Below, piece by piece: positions 1-7,337 of a DNA stretch of 29,693 nucleotides. The notes beneath the pieces were generated by a model. It ran no database searches. It was not told the DNA's origin and worked only from the letters and a program-made list of their open reading frames with translations. How positions within the stretch are numbered: the first letter of the stretch is position 1; every line of letters begins with the position of its first letter. The stretch spans positions 1 to 29,693 of the forward strand of contig JAJJPM010000008.1 of the NCBI GenBank assembly GCA_032907525.1. The letters run 5' to 3'. The position numbers were made by a program, and so were the translations under genes. This DNA comes from JAHJQQ01 sp032907525 (lineage in GTDB: Bacteria > Pseudomonadota > Gammaproteobacteria > Thiohalobacterales > Thiohalobacteraceae).

Positions 1-34
1 TTTTAGCAGTCCTCCCCTTTTAGCAGTCCGAACA

Positions 35-439
35 TCACCCCGGCCCCGGCCAGAAGAACGGGTTGTACGCCACCTCCCAGAGATGGCCGTCGGGATCCTT
101 GAAGTAACCGCTGTAGCCGCCCCAGGATACCTTCTGCGGCGGCTTGACCAGCGTCGCGCCGGCGGCGACCGCCTGCGCCACCACCGCGTCGACCTCCCGT
201 TCCGATCCGACGTTGTGCGCGAGCGTGAAGCCTTCGAAGCCCTCGCCCCGGGCGGATACCGTCGCGTCCTCCGCCAGGGCCTCGCGTCCGTACAGTGCCA
301 GCCAGGTGCCGTCGAGGGTGAAGAACGCGACTTCGGGCGGCGAGTCCATGCGCGGAAAGCCCAGTCCGTGCTCGTAGAACGCAATGGCGGCGGGGAGGTC
401 GCGGACTGCGAGGGTGATCATGCTGATACGGGGTTGCAT
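35..439 (-). CDS. VOC (glyoxalase/bleomycin-resistance fold) family protein
   Basis: A 134-residue single-domain protein of the vicinal oxygen chelate superfamily. It starts with the typical first strand (ISMITLAVRDL), then AIAFYEHGLGF, and ends with the hallmark last strand DPDGHLWEVAYNPFF, in which the Glu is normally a metal ligand. Members include glyoxalase I-like enzymes, extradiol dioxygenases and antibiotic-binding proteins; this short single-module type usually dimerises. The substrate cannot be told from sequence. I chose the ATG at 439 because AAGGA lies four bases before it; an ATG at 451 is four codons further out. The first strand lacks the usual metal-ligand His, so metal binding is uncertain. 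It is divergent from the exported protein at 613 and has no obvious operon partner in the window. Confidence 0.85.
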   Translation of the reverse strand: MQPRISMITLAVRDLPAAIAFYEHGLGFPRMDSPPEVAFFTLDGTWLALYGREALAEDATVSARGEGFEGFTLAHNVGSEREVDAVVAQAVAAGATLVKPPQKVSWGGYSGYFKDPDGHLWEVAYNPFFWPGPG

Positions 440-612
440 AGCGTCCTTCATCGGTGTTCCGGCCGCGGTTCGCGCGCGGCGATCCCGGCTTGCAGGTCTG
501 CGATTCCGTGTTTCAGCCTGGTTTCATTCTCCGGGCGTAGCTTGAGCCCATCCCGGACGCGCGGTGCGTCCGGCAACCCGACCGCACCACCGCGGTCATG
601 GAGGACAGGCTC

Positions 613-969
613 ATGCAACGCACACTCAGACAGCCCTTCAAACTGGCCATCGGCATGCTCGCCCTCGCGGCCGGCGGCCTCGCGCTGGCCGGCGACGACG
701 ACCGCGCATACGGCGTGCCCGCCGTGCCGGACGTCTCCTTCGTTCAGCACTGGCAGGTCACCGATGCCGCGCTCGATCCGGCCACGCGCATCCTGACGCT
801 GCGGCACACCGTGCCGGTCGAAGACATGCAGGTGTACGGCGAGGTCGCCAATCTCGGACTCGTGGCGAACGGCCTGCGGGTGCAGTACGTCGAGGGGCAC
901 TATGCCCAGGCCGACACCGATCTCGCGGCGCCGCACTACCATTTCACGCAATGGCTGAGCCTGCCCTGA
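613..969 (+). CDS. small exported protein of unknown function
   Basis: A 118-residue protein I do not recognise. An N-terminal signal peptide is visible: basic MQRTLRQPFK, a hydrophobic stretch LAIGMLALAAGGLALA, then a likely cleavage before GDDDRAYG. The mature part of about 90 residues has no Cys and looks beta-rich (RILTLRHTVPVEDMQVYGEVANLGL, GLRVQYVEGHY). The ATG at 613 is preferred to the one at 598 because GGAGG sits eight bases upstream of it and the signal peptide then has a normal length. It is probably periplasmic. No neighbour suggests a role. Confidence 0.6.
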   Translation: MQRTLRQPFKLAIGMLALAAGGLALAGDDDRAYGVPAVPDVSFVQHWQVTDAALDPATRILTLRHTVPVEDMQVYGEVANLGLVANGLRVQYVEGHYAQADTDLAAPHYHFTQWLSLP

Positions 970-1017
970 GGCCGGGCCGGGCGAAACGGCGCTGTCGCCC
1001 TCCCACCTCCCCCGGAC

Positions 1018-1083
1018 GGGGACAGACTTAAGTCTGTCCCCCTCCTCGCGGTGTGCCCCCTTCTCGCAGTCTGTCCCCCTCCT
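1018..1083. repeat. 24-bp palindrome plus duplicated half (GGGGACAGACTT family)
   Basis: A perfect 24-bp palindrome (arm GGGGACAGACTT) occupies 1018-1041. Its right half with downstream bases, AGTCTGTCCCCCTCCT at 1031-1046, is repeated exactly at 1068-1083. The same palindrome recurs at 7338 and, with one central change, at 7404; a decayed copy is at 3901. It lies in the 122-bp gap between two convergent genes. RNA from it could form a hairpin, but no T-tract follows, so I call it a dispersed REP-like repeat rather than a terminator. Confidence 0.8.
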
Positions 1084-1091
1084 TGTCGGAT

Positions 1092-1868
1092 CTACACCAC
1101 CAGCTCCCGGTACGCCCGCCAGGTGGCGTGCCCCAGCAGCGGGAAGAGGAACACCAGGCCGACGAACCAGGTGAGATAGCCGATCGCAATCAGCGCGGCG
1201 ATGATGGCGGCCCACAGCAGCATGACCAGCGGGTTCTCGCGCACCGTCCACAGGCTGGTCATCACGGCCGTGGCGACATCGACCTTGCGGTCGAGCAGCA
1301 TCGGCAGCGACACCACGCTCAGCGCGAACACCACCGCAGCCAGCAGCGCGCCGAACACGGCGTAGGCGGCCAGGAACGGGACATGCTCGCGCGCGGCGGC
1401 CATGGCCCCGGCCAGGGTGTCCACGGTGGCGACATCGCCGATCAGGAACAGAGCGACGAGGATCGCCGACAGCCGTTCCCAGGCGATCACCAGAATCACC
1501 AGCAGCGCGGCGAACAGGCCGATCGAGCCGGCGTTCGCGCGCCAGGCGGTCAGGGAGTGGCGCAGACTCGGTCCCACGCCCTGGTCGGCCTGACGGCTGA
1601 GGTCGTAGAAGCCCAGCGCCAGAAACGGCGCGACGAGCAGGAAGCCGGAGGTCAGCGCCAGGGCCAGGTGCACCCAGGACCAGGCATAGGCGACCAGCAG
1701 GTAGCCCAGGCCGGCGAACACGGCGCCGTAGGCCAAGCTGATCGGCCAGGTCTTGCGCAGATCGCGCAGGCCGGCGCGCAGCCAGGCGAACGGGCTGCCG
1801 AGCGAGACGATGCGGATTTCGGGGTATTCGATGTGCCGCGAATGCGGCTTGAAGACCATGCGTTCCAT
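1092..1868 (-). CDS. DUF2189 family integral membrane protein
   Basis: A 258-residue polytopic membrane protein of the DUF2189 type. It has a short polar N-terminus (MERMVFKPHSRHIEYPEIRIVSLGSP) followed by about six hydrophobic segments: around residues 45-65, 70-90, 115-135, 150-180, 210-230 and 232-248. Between them lie conserved-looking polar loops such as LGFYDLSRQADQG and the segment around LPMLLDRKVDVATAVMTSL. Proteins of this family are common in Proteobacteria and have no established function. The ATG at 1868 has AGGAGG seven to eight bases upstream, a strong ribosome site, and TAGAAT about 45 bases upstream could be its -10 element. It appears to be transcribed alone. Confidence 0.8.
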   Translation of the reverse strand: MERMVFKPHSRHIEYPEIRIVSLGSPFAWLRAGLRDLRKTWPISLAYGAVFAGLGYLLVAYAWSWVHLALALTSGFLLVAPFLALGFYDLSRQADQGVGPSLRHSLTAWRANAGSIGLFAALLVILVIAWERLSAILVALFLIGDVATVDTLAGAMAAAREHVPFLAAYAVFGALLAAVVFALSVVSLPMLLDRKVDVATAVMTSLWTVRENPLVMLLWAAIIAALIAIGYLTWFVGLVFLFPLLGHATWRAYRELVV

Positions 1869-1939
1869 GACGGCATCCTCCTCTGGTGTGAGACGGATAC
1901 AGGGATTCTAGTGCGTCCTTCGCGGCCTGCCGGACGACG

Positions 1940-2143
1940 TCACCCCGCGGCCGGCACCGCCAACGCCCGCTCCTGCGGAGGCGGCGGGACCTCGGGCGGC
2001 GCGCCCGGCGGCACCTCGGCCGGCGGCTCGGGCACCTCGGCCGGTCTGCCCGGCGGCACACCCAGCGGGACCTCCGCCGGCGGGGCCTCGGGCGGACTGG
2101 TCGGGGGAATCTCGGGATCGCCTGCGTGGATGGGTGCCGGCAT
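1940..2143 (-). CDS. short proline-rich repeat protein
   Basis: A 67-residue peptide, about one-third proline, built from imperfect repeats of PPAEVP / PPGAPPEVP / PPGRPAEVP type, starting MPAPIHAGDPEIPPTSPPEA. It has no signal peptide, membrane segment or Cys. It is read as real because the ATG at 2143 is preceded by GGAGG at a normal spacing and because short proteins of this 'PxPPE' composition are seen in other Proteobacteria, as far as I recall. Such sequences form extended polyproline helices and would need EF-P for efficient translation. The role is unknown. High-GC low-complexity DNA can make spurious frames, so confidence is moderate. Confidence 0.5.
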   Translation of the reverse strand: MPAPIHAGDPEIPPTSPPEAPPAEVPLGVPPGRPAEVPEPPAEVPPGAPPEVPPPPQERALAVPAAG

Positions 2144-2325
2144 GGTCGTCGCCTCCGTGTTGCGGGTACGGACATCGGTCGCTGTGTTCAATAGTAGTCG
2201 GTACCGACGGTGACCGGCCCGGAGACCCTCCATGTCAGCGCGCCGCAGCGACCTCCGCGCCGCTTTCTGCCGCCGCGGAATTCCATTACGCTCCCCCCAT
2301 GTTCCGCGCATCCGCGTCTCCCGAA

Positions 2326-2484
2326 CCTGAAAAATTCATTTCAGCCACGGAACCCACGGAACAACACGGAAAAGGGCTTATTGTGAAAAACCCTGAAACC
2401 CGACCGCGGAGAGCTGATTTTGGGTTTACATAGTGAATGCTTTCCGTGTTGTTCCGTGGATTCCGTGGCCAGGAAGGGTTTAAG
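2326..2484. repeat. dispersed inverted repeat, copy a (CACGGAA type)
   Basis: Fills much of the 395-bp gap between the proline-rich gene and trmO. The left arm (2344-2375) is GCCACGGAACCCACGG followed by two more CACGGAA words. The right arm (2440-2470) is its reverse complement, with one mismatch over about 29 bases. The loop of about 65 bases includes another small palindromic stretch. Outside the arms, CCTGAAAA...TTTCA at 2326-2342 also occurs outside copy d, so the element extends beyond the arms. It lies upstream of trmO, so it may be part of that gene's leader. The remainder of the gap (2144-2325) holds only a 12-bp palindrome, GTCGGTACCGAC, at 2197-2208. Confidence 0.9.
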
Positions 2485-2538
2485 TGAGTGCCATTCGGGT
2501 CTTGTCCGCGTGCTTCCATGGCCAATACGGTTTCCGGG

Positions 2539-3249
2539 ATGAATCTCAGCTTCGCCCCCATCGGCATCGTCCACTCGCCCTTCAAGGAGAAGTTCGGCGT
2601 GCCGCGCCAGCCGAGGATCGCCACGGCGGCGCAGGCGACGCTGGAGCTGCTGCCGCCCTACGACCGCGAGGAGGCGCTGGAGGGCCTGGACGGGTTCTCG
2701 CACGTGTGGATCCTGTTCGCGTTCCACGCGACCGCCGCGCAGGGCTGGCAGCCGACGGTGCGGCCGCCGCGCCTGGGCGGCAACGCGCGCGTCGGCGTGT
2801 TCGCCAGCCGGTCGATGTTCCGTCCCAATCCCATCGGGCTGTCGGTGGTGGAACTGGCCGGCTTCGGCCGCGAGGACGGCCGGCTGGTCCTGCATCTGCG
2901 CGGCGCCGATCTGATCGACGGCACGCCGGTGCTGGACATCAAACCCTACGTCCCCTACGCCGACAGCGTTCCGGACGCGCGCGGCGGGTTCGCCGACGGC
3001 GCGCCCGAAGCGCACCTGCGCGTACGTTTCACGCCGGAGGCGGAGGCCCAGCTGCACGCGCGCGAGTCCGCCCAGCCGCGGCTGCGCCTGCTCATCGAAC
3101 AGGTGCTCGGCGCCGATCCGCGGCCGGCCTACCGCGAGGACGAGCCGCCGGGCCGCGTGTACGGCATGCGCCTGCTGGACTTCGATCTGCGCTGGCGCGT
3201 GGAGGACGGTGTCGCGCGGGTGGTGGAGCTGCGCGGCGGATCGTCCTGA
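2539..3249 (+). CDS. trmO: tRNA (N6-threonylcarbamoyladenosine(37)-N6)-methyltransferase TrmO
   Basis: TrmO (formerly YaeB/TsaA) transfers a methyl group from S-adenosylmethionine to N6 of t6A37 in tRNA-Thr, giving m6t6A in the anticodon loop. The 236 residues match the family length. Visible motifs include IGIVHSPFKEKFGVPRQP at the N-terminus, RPPRLGGNARVGVFASRS and FRPNPIGLSVVEL in the beta-barrel SAM domain, DGTPVLDIKPYVPYADS, and a C-terminal domain with DPRPAYR. E. coli TrmO begins MSSFQFEQIG, so the ATG at 2539 (MNLSFAPIG) is preferred. Upstream starts at 2518 (ATG) and 2488 (GTG) are in frame, and none of the three has a clear ribosome site. It lies just downstream of repeat copy a and appears monocistronic. 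Confidence 0.93.
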   Translation: MNLSFAPIGIVHSPFKEKFGVPRQPRIATAAQATLELLPPYDREEALEGLDGFSHVWILFAFHATAAQGWQPTVRPPRLGGNARVGVFASRSMFRPNPIGLSVVELAGFGREDGRLVLHLRGADLIDGTPVLDIKPYVPYADSVPDARGGFADGAPEAHLRVRFTPEAEAQLHARESAQPRLRLLIEQVLGADPRPAYREDEPPGRVYGMRLLDFDLRWRVEDGVARVVELRGGSS

Positions 3250-3273
3250 CGGGAACCGCGCGCCCCGCCCGCC

Positions 3274-3279
3274 TATACT
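3274..3279 (+). promoter_or_regulatory. candidate -10 element for the DsrE-like gene
   Basis: TATACT stands 31 bases before the ATG at 3311 and 24 bases after the trmO stop, so the DsrE-like gene could have its own start site. The -35 region is GC-rich and has no good match, so this is weak. Confidence 0.35.
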
Positions 3280-3310
3280 TGGCGCACCGCTCCGATCACC
3301 GGAGGTCGCC

Positions 3311-3829
3311 ATGTCCATTCTTTCCCTGCTGTTTGTGCTGTTGGGCCTGCTCGCCGCGCCGCCCGCGCCGGCGCAGGAAGATCACGCGAAGTTCGTCGCC
3401 ACGCCCTACACCGAGCAGAAGGTGGTGTTCGACTTCTACTTCGACGATCCGCAGAAGATCGGCCCGGCGCTGTTCTGGATTCGCTCGCTGATGAATCCGC
3501 TCACCGAGGAGCCCTACGGGATGGCGCCCGAGATGCTCGATCTCAAGGTCGTCATCCACGGCATGGAGATCGTCACCGTCGCGCGTAAAAACTACGAGCG
3601 CTATGCCGATGCCGTGGAGCGCATGCGCTACTACGCCCAGCTCGGCGTCGAGTTCAAGGTGTGCGCGCTCGCGGCGGCCGATTACGGGTATGATGTCGAG
3701 GATTTCCACGACTTCGTCACCGTGGTGCCCTCGGCCATCACCGAGCTGGCGCACTGGCAGCTCCAGGGCTATGCGCTGATCACGCCGCAGGTGCTGCTGA
3801 AGACGATCGACATCGACAGCATCCGCTGA
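3311..3829 (+). CDS. exported DsrE/DsrF-like family protein
   Basis: A 172-residue protein with an N-terminal signal peptide (MSILSLLFVLLGLLAAPPAPAQ, cleavage probably after AQ). The mature domain resembles the DsrE-like fold: a first strand QKVVFDFYFDDPQKIGPALFWIRSLMN, then DLKVVIHGMEIVTVARKN, then GVEFKVCALAAADYGYDVEDFHDFVTVVPSAITELAHWQLQGYALI. The single Cys (118) is where DsrE-like proteins carry their sulfur-binding residue. Cytoplasmic DsrE/TusD proteins relay sulfane sulfur; the role of exported versions is not established, but they are frequent in sulfur-oxidising Proteobacteria. GGAGG precedes the ATG at 3311. It is 61 bp from trmO, same strand, with no functional link evident. Confidence 0.8.
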   Translation: MSILSLLFVLLGLLAAPPAPAQEDHAKFVATPYTEQKVVFDFYFDDPQKIGPALFWIRSLMNPLTEEPYGMAPEMLDLKVVIHGMEIVTVARKNYERYADAVERMRYYAQLGVEFKVCALAAADYGYDVEDFHDFVTVVPSAITELAHWQLQGYALITPQVLLKTIDIDSIR

Positions 3830-3900
3830 CATCCGGCCGCGTGCGGCACGCAGGGCGCGGCAGCGCAATGCGCCACGCCATCCCGAATCCCGTGCAGAGG

Positions 3901-3923
3901 AGGACAGATTCAGGTCCGTCCCC
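3901..3923. repeat. decayed copy of the GGGGACAGACTT palindrome
   Basis: The stretch AGGACAGATTCAGGTCCGTC plus CCC matches the palindrome at 1018 with several substitutions and is no longer fully symmetric. It sits about 20 bp before dispersed inverted repeat copy b, just as the tandem copies at 7338-7427 sit before copy c. Confidence 0.6.
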
Positions 3924-3943
3924 CGGCAAGAACGTCTACGTCA

Positions 3944-4085
3944 GCCACGGAAGCACACAGAAATACACGGAAGGCACTGAGATAAAGCAGCGTTGTGAAG
4001 TTCCGGCTCGGCACCCGGCAGGTGAGGAGTGCCATCGTATGCGGCGTCCACCCTCATTCGTGTTTTTCCGTGTGTTTCCGTGGCC
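3944..4085. repeat. dispersed inverted repeat, copy b (CACGGAA type)
   Basis: Left arm 3944-3974 (GCCACGGAAGCACACAG then AAATACACGGAA) faces right arm 4057-4085 (reverse complement GGCCACGGAAACACACGG...). The loop stretch 3997-4042 aligns without gaps to 9204-9249 in copy d, about 33 of 46 bases matching by hand count. It occupies most of the 300-bp gap between the convergent DsrE-like and HDOD genes. Bases 3830-3900 hold nothing recognisable. Confidence 0.9.
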
Positions 4086-4129
4086 AACAGGGTTTCCCGG
4101 ATCATCCGGCGCGGACGGTAGGCCGACGC

Positions 4130-5653
4130 TCAGCGGCTGCGCCGCGAGTAGGCGAGCGCCAGATTGGCCTGCTGGCAGAAGTGCTTGAACGCCAGAAAGG
4201 AATCCTCGTCCAGCGGGCGTTCGCTGGGCTTGCGGTCGGCATAGAACAGGCCGATGGCCCGGCCGTTCACCTCGATGGGCGCGGTGAAGAACTGGGCGCC
4301 GCCGGTGACGGCGAGCACCGGCTGCGTCACCAGCGACTTCAGGCGCGGATCGGCGCCCGGGCCGAACCACAGCGCCTCACGCGTGGCCAGCACGTGGCCG
4401 AAGACGTTCGCCTTCAGCGGCGAAATCTCGAAAACGAATTTATCGCGCATATCGTCCTTGTCCCAGCCGAGTGCGTAGCGGGCGCGCAGCCGCGTCTGAT
4501 CCGGGTTCAGCATGGCGAACAGCGTGCGGTCCATGCCGATGCCGCGGAACACGCCCTCCAGCACCGTCTCGAGCAGCAGGTTGATGTCGTGCTGGCCGTC
4601 CATCATGGCGGACAGATCGCGCAGGATGCTGAGCTGCAGCATCGGATCGGGGTCGAGAAATCTGGATTTCCGGTCTTCGTGGCGCGCGGCCGCGGCGCCG
4701 GGCTCGTGCTTGCGCAGCGCGGCCGGCAGCGGGATGAGCCTGACGACGTCGCCGACGCCGAAGTACTGCACCGCCTTCGCGGCCTTGCCGGCGTTCTGAT
4801 GCACCAGATCGCTGGTCTCCTGCAGGGGCATGTACAGGCCTTCGGCGACGCGCGCGATGAGCTGCTTCATCTCGGGCGTCTCCCAGCCCTTTTCCGCCTG
4901 CCGCGCGATGTCGTGCGCGTACTCGACGTTGATGACGCGCGGGTCGGCATCGCGGCGCCGCTCCAGCGCGTCCTCCAGGAGCTTGCCGAGGTTCCACTTG
5001 CGCGACAGGCCGAGACTCAGCTCGCGCAGCTCGAAGCCGAGCAGTTCGCGCTCGGCGCGGGGCCGGTCGCAGCCCGGCACGCGCAGCGCCTCGTCCAGAC
5101 GCCCGGCGACGCCGGTGCCGAGGCTCCAGAAGGCCAGCTCGCCGATGCCGCACAGCAGCGTGGCGATGAACACCTCCTCGGGCGAGGCGTCACGGCGCTT
5201 CTCCGCAAAGGCGCGCGCCTGGGTGGCCGCGTGGAAGGAGCGCGCCATCATCTCGGCCATACGGGCGCGCTGGGCGCCGCTCTCCAGGGAGTCGATCACC
5301 GCGATGGACAGGCACAGGCTGCGCACGGTGTCGAAACCCAGCACCACCACGGCGCGCGATACTGTGCTGATGCCGCGGCCGATGGCGCCGTACATCGGGC
5401 TGTTCGCCATGCGCAGCAGACGCGCGGTCATGGCGGGATCCTGCAGGATGACGCGCGCCAGCTCGGCGGCCGAGCTCTCGCGATCGGCGGCCACCCCGGC
5501 GATCTCCTGCACGGTCTTCGCGAAGACCGGCATCCCCTTCTCGCTCAGGATCTCGATCCAGCCGTTGAGGGTGCGCGGACCGGCGCCATTGGTGGAAGAA
5601 AGTGCGCCCTCGGGATGGGCCGGGCCGGGATCGTCGGGGGTCATGGGCGACAT
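4130..5653 (-). CDS. HDOD-GAF signalling protein
   Basis: A 507-residue cytoplasmic protein. Residues about 30-235 form an HDOD domain, a degenerate HD-type fold: RTLNGWIEILSEKGMPVFAKTVQEI, then LARVILQDPAMTARLLRMANSPMYG, then ISTVSRAVVVLGFDTVRSLCLS, with catalytic HD residues absent as is usual. A middle helical region follows. Residues about 345-500 form a GAF domain (MDGQHDINLLLETVLEGVFRGIGMDRTLFAMLNPDQTRLRARYALGW and QFFTAPIEVNGRAIGLFYADR). HDOD proteins act in signalling, often with cyclic-di-GMP or in stress and motility control, by protein contacts rather than hydrolysis. No output domain (GGDEF, EAL, kinase) is present. Start 5653 was chosen over an in-frame ATG at 5644; neither has a clear ribosome site. 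Confidence 0.88.
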   Translation of the reverse strand: MSPMTPDDPGPAHPEGALSSTNGAGPRTLNGWIEILSEKGMPVFAKTVQEIAGVAADRESSAAELARVILQDPAMTARLLRMANSPMYGAIGRGISTVSRAVVVLGFDTVRSLCLSIAVIDSLESGAQRARMAEMMARSFHAATQARAFAEKRRDASPEEVFIATLLCGIGELAFWSLGTGVAGRLDEALRVPGCDRPRAERELLGFELRELSLGLSRKWNLGKLLEDALERRRDADPRVINVEYAHDIARQAEKGWETPEMKQLIARVAEGLYMPLQETSDLVHQNAGKAAKAVQYFGVGDVVRLIPLPAALRKHEPGAAAARHEDRKSRFLDPDPMLQLSILRDLSAMMDGQHDINLLLETVLEGVFRGIGMDRTLFAMLNPDQTRLRARYALGWDKDDMRDKFVFEISPLKANVFGHVLATREALWFGPGADPRLKSLVTQPVLAVTGGAQFFTAPIEVNGRAIGLFYADRKPSERPLDEDSFLAFKHFCQQANLALAYSRRSR

Positions 5654-5722
5654 CGTTGATATGGGTGGGCGATGCCGAGGTTGTCGGATGCGGAAGCCGC
5701 CAACTTGAGCACGGCATCGCGC

Positions 5723-5751
5723 TTGGCAACCCCGACGCGAATCGCTAGGCT
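5723..5751 (+). promoter_or_regulatory. candidate sigma-70 promoter for the monooxygenase-alcohol dehydrogenase pair
   Basis: TTGGCA (5723-5728), a 17-bp spacer, then TAGGCT (5746-5751). The ATG of the monooxygenase gene is 35 bases after the -10 element. The region is between two divergent genes. The match is good but sequence-only. Confidence 0.45.
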
Positions 5752-5786
5752 TGTCCCTCGCCCGTCGCAGCGCGAAGGATACCACC

Positions 5787-6095
5787 ATGCACGTCACCCT
5801 CGTTCACGTGAACGTCAAGCCGGATCGGGTCGCGGAGTTCATCGAGGCGACGCGCGCGAATCACCGCGCTTCCGTCCAGGAGAGCGGCAACCTGCGCTTC
5901 GACGTCCTGCAGTCGCCAGAAGATCCCACGCGGTTCGTGCTGTATGAGGCCTATGTGGATGCCGTGGCGGCCGCGGCGCACAAGGAAACCGCGCATTACC
6001 GCCTGTGGCGCGATCAGGTGGCCGACTGGATGGCGCAACCGCGCCAGGGGATCGCCTACCGCGGCCTGTTCCCCGTGATCGGAGCCGGGAAATGA
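5787..6095 (+). CDS. antibiotic biosynthesis monooxygenase (ABM) domain protein, LsrG-like
   Basis: A 102-residue ferredoxin-like dimeric alpha/beta barrel protein. The pattern MHVTLVHVNVKPDRVAEFIEATRANHRASVQESGNLRFDVLQ then RFVLYEAYVDAVAAAAHKETAHY is that of the ABM/YgiN/LsrG family. Members are cofactor-free quinone-forming monooxygenases, or LsrG, which isomerises phospho-AI-2. The conserved His of HKETAHY is present. The ATG at 5787 follows GAAGGA. The stop overlaps the start of the iron alcohol dehydrogenase (ATGA at 6092-6095), so the two are probably translationally coupled and act on a shared small-molecule path. No lsr genes are nearby, so an AI-2 role is not supported. Confidence 0.85.
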   Translation: MHVTLVHVNVKPDRVAEFIEATRANHRASVQESGNLRFDVLQSPEDPTRFVLYEAYVDAVAAAAHKETAHYRLWRDQVADWMAQPRQGIAYRGLFPVIGAGK

Positions 6096-7279
6096 TCGAG
6101 GCGTTCTCGCTCGCGCGCCTGCCGCGCATCGAGTTCGGCGCCGGCCGTATCGGGCTGCTGCCGGAACTCGCTGCCGGCTATGGCGGCCGGGTGCTGCTGA
6201 TCACCGGCGCGCAGGCCTTCCGCGCCACCCCCGCCTGGGAGCGGCTGCTCGACGGCCTGCGCAAGCGCGATCTCACCTGGGAGCACATGCAGGTGAGCGG
6301 CGAACCCTCACCGCAACTGGTCGACGATGCCGTCGCCCGGTTCCGCGACGGCAACCACGATGTCGTCGTCGGCATCGGCGGCGGCAGCGTCCTGGACGCG
6401 GCCAAGGCCATCGCCGGACTGCTGCGCATCGGCGACCCGGTCATGGATTACCTGGAAGGCGTGGGCCCGCAGAAGCCCTACCGCGGACCGGCGACGCCCT
6501 TCATCGCCGTGCCCACCACCGCCGGTACCGGCAGCGAGGCGACCAAGAACGCCGTGCTGAGCCGACAGGGGGCGGATGGCTTCAAGAAATCCTTCCGCGA
6601 CGAACGGCTGGTGCCGGAATACGCCGTCGTCGACCCGGACCTGCTGGCCAGCTGCCCGCCGGACCTGATCGCCGCCAATGGCATGGACGCGCTCACCCAG
6701 CTGATCGAATCCTACGTCTCGCTGCGCGCGAACACCTTCACCGATGCGCTCGCCATCAGCGGCCTGCGCGCGGCGCGCGACGGCCTGCTGCCCTGGTACG
6801 AAGGGACGGGCGATCAGACCGCCGCGCGCAGCCGCATGGCCTACGCGGCGCTGATCTCCGGCATCACGCTGGCACAGGTCGGACTGGGTTCGGTGCACGG
6901 ACTGGCCTCGCCCATGGGCGCGTTCTTCCCGATCCCGCACGGCGTGGTGTGCGGCACGCTGGTGGCGAGCGCCACACGCGCGAACGTCGAAGCGCTGCAG
7001 GCGCGCGACCCGGCCGGCCCCGCGCTCGCCAAGTACGCGCGCCTGGCCGAGATCCTGTGCGAGCGCCGCATCCGCGAACCGGCCGCCGCCCGCGCGGCGC
7101 TGATCGATCTGCTGGAGGACTGGACGGAGCGTCTGCGCCTGCCGCGCCTCGCGCAGTACGGCGTCACTGAAAACGATTTTCCGCGCATCGTCGCCCACAG
7201 CCGCGGCAGCAGCATGAAGACCAACCCCGTCGTGCTGACCGACGACGAGATCACGCGGATCCTGGCGGAGCGGATCTGA
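6092..7279 (+). CDS. iron-containing alcohol dehydrogenase family protein
   Basis: A 395-residue group III (Fe-ADH) dehydrogenase that interconverts alcohols and aldehydes or ketones with NAD(P)H. The NAD-binding loop GIGGGSVLDAAKAIA (94-108) and PTTAGTGSEAT (141-151) are intact. Metal ligands by alignment to FucO are Asp199 (NGMDALTQ), His269 (GSVHGLASPMG) and His283 (IPHG); the fourth position, normally His, is Gln203. I recall the DALTQ form in some subfamilies, so the enzyme may still be active with three protein ligands or another metal. The ATG overlaps the upstream monooxygenase stop by four bases. The substrate is unknown. Confidence 0.9.
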   Translation: MIEAFSLARLPRIEFGAGRIGLLPELAAGYGGRVLLITGAQAFRATPAWERLLDGLRKRDLTWEHMQVSGEPSPQLVDDAVARFRDGNHDVVVGIGGGSVLDAAKAIAGLLRIGDPVMDYLEGVGPQKPYRGPATPFIAVPTTAGTGSEATKNAVLSRQGADGFKKSFRDERLVPEYAVVDPDLLASCPPDLIAANGMDALTQLIESYVSLRANTFTDALAISGLRAARDGLLPWYEGTGDQTAARSRMAYAALISGITLAQVGLGSVHGLASPMGAFFPIPHGVVCGTLVASATRANVEALQARDPAGPALAKYARLAEILCERRIREPAAARAALIDLLEDWTERLRLPRLAQYGVTENDFPRIVAHSRGSSMKTNPVVLTDDEITRILAERI

Positions 7280-7337
7280 CTCACCCGGCCTGCCCGGAAC
7301 CCCGTGCAACGTGATGGGGGATATGGGGGGAAGTAAT

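Noticed and set aside
448..2175. A 575-codon minus-strand frame spanning the exported protein and DUF2189 gene
   Set aside because: It crosses the palindrome and two real genes in another frame; composition is Arg-rich and has no family resemblance.
3995..5659. A 554-codon plus-strand frame opposite the HDOD-GAF gene
   Set aside because: No domain, odd composition (Gln/His/Arg), and HDOD and GAF motifs are clear on the minus strand.
5787..7279. AI-2 (lsr) degradation operon
   Set aside because: LsrG resemblance is only at fold level and no lsrACDBFK genes are present.
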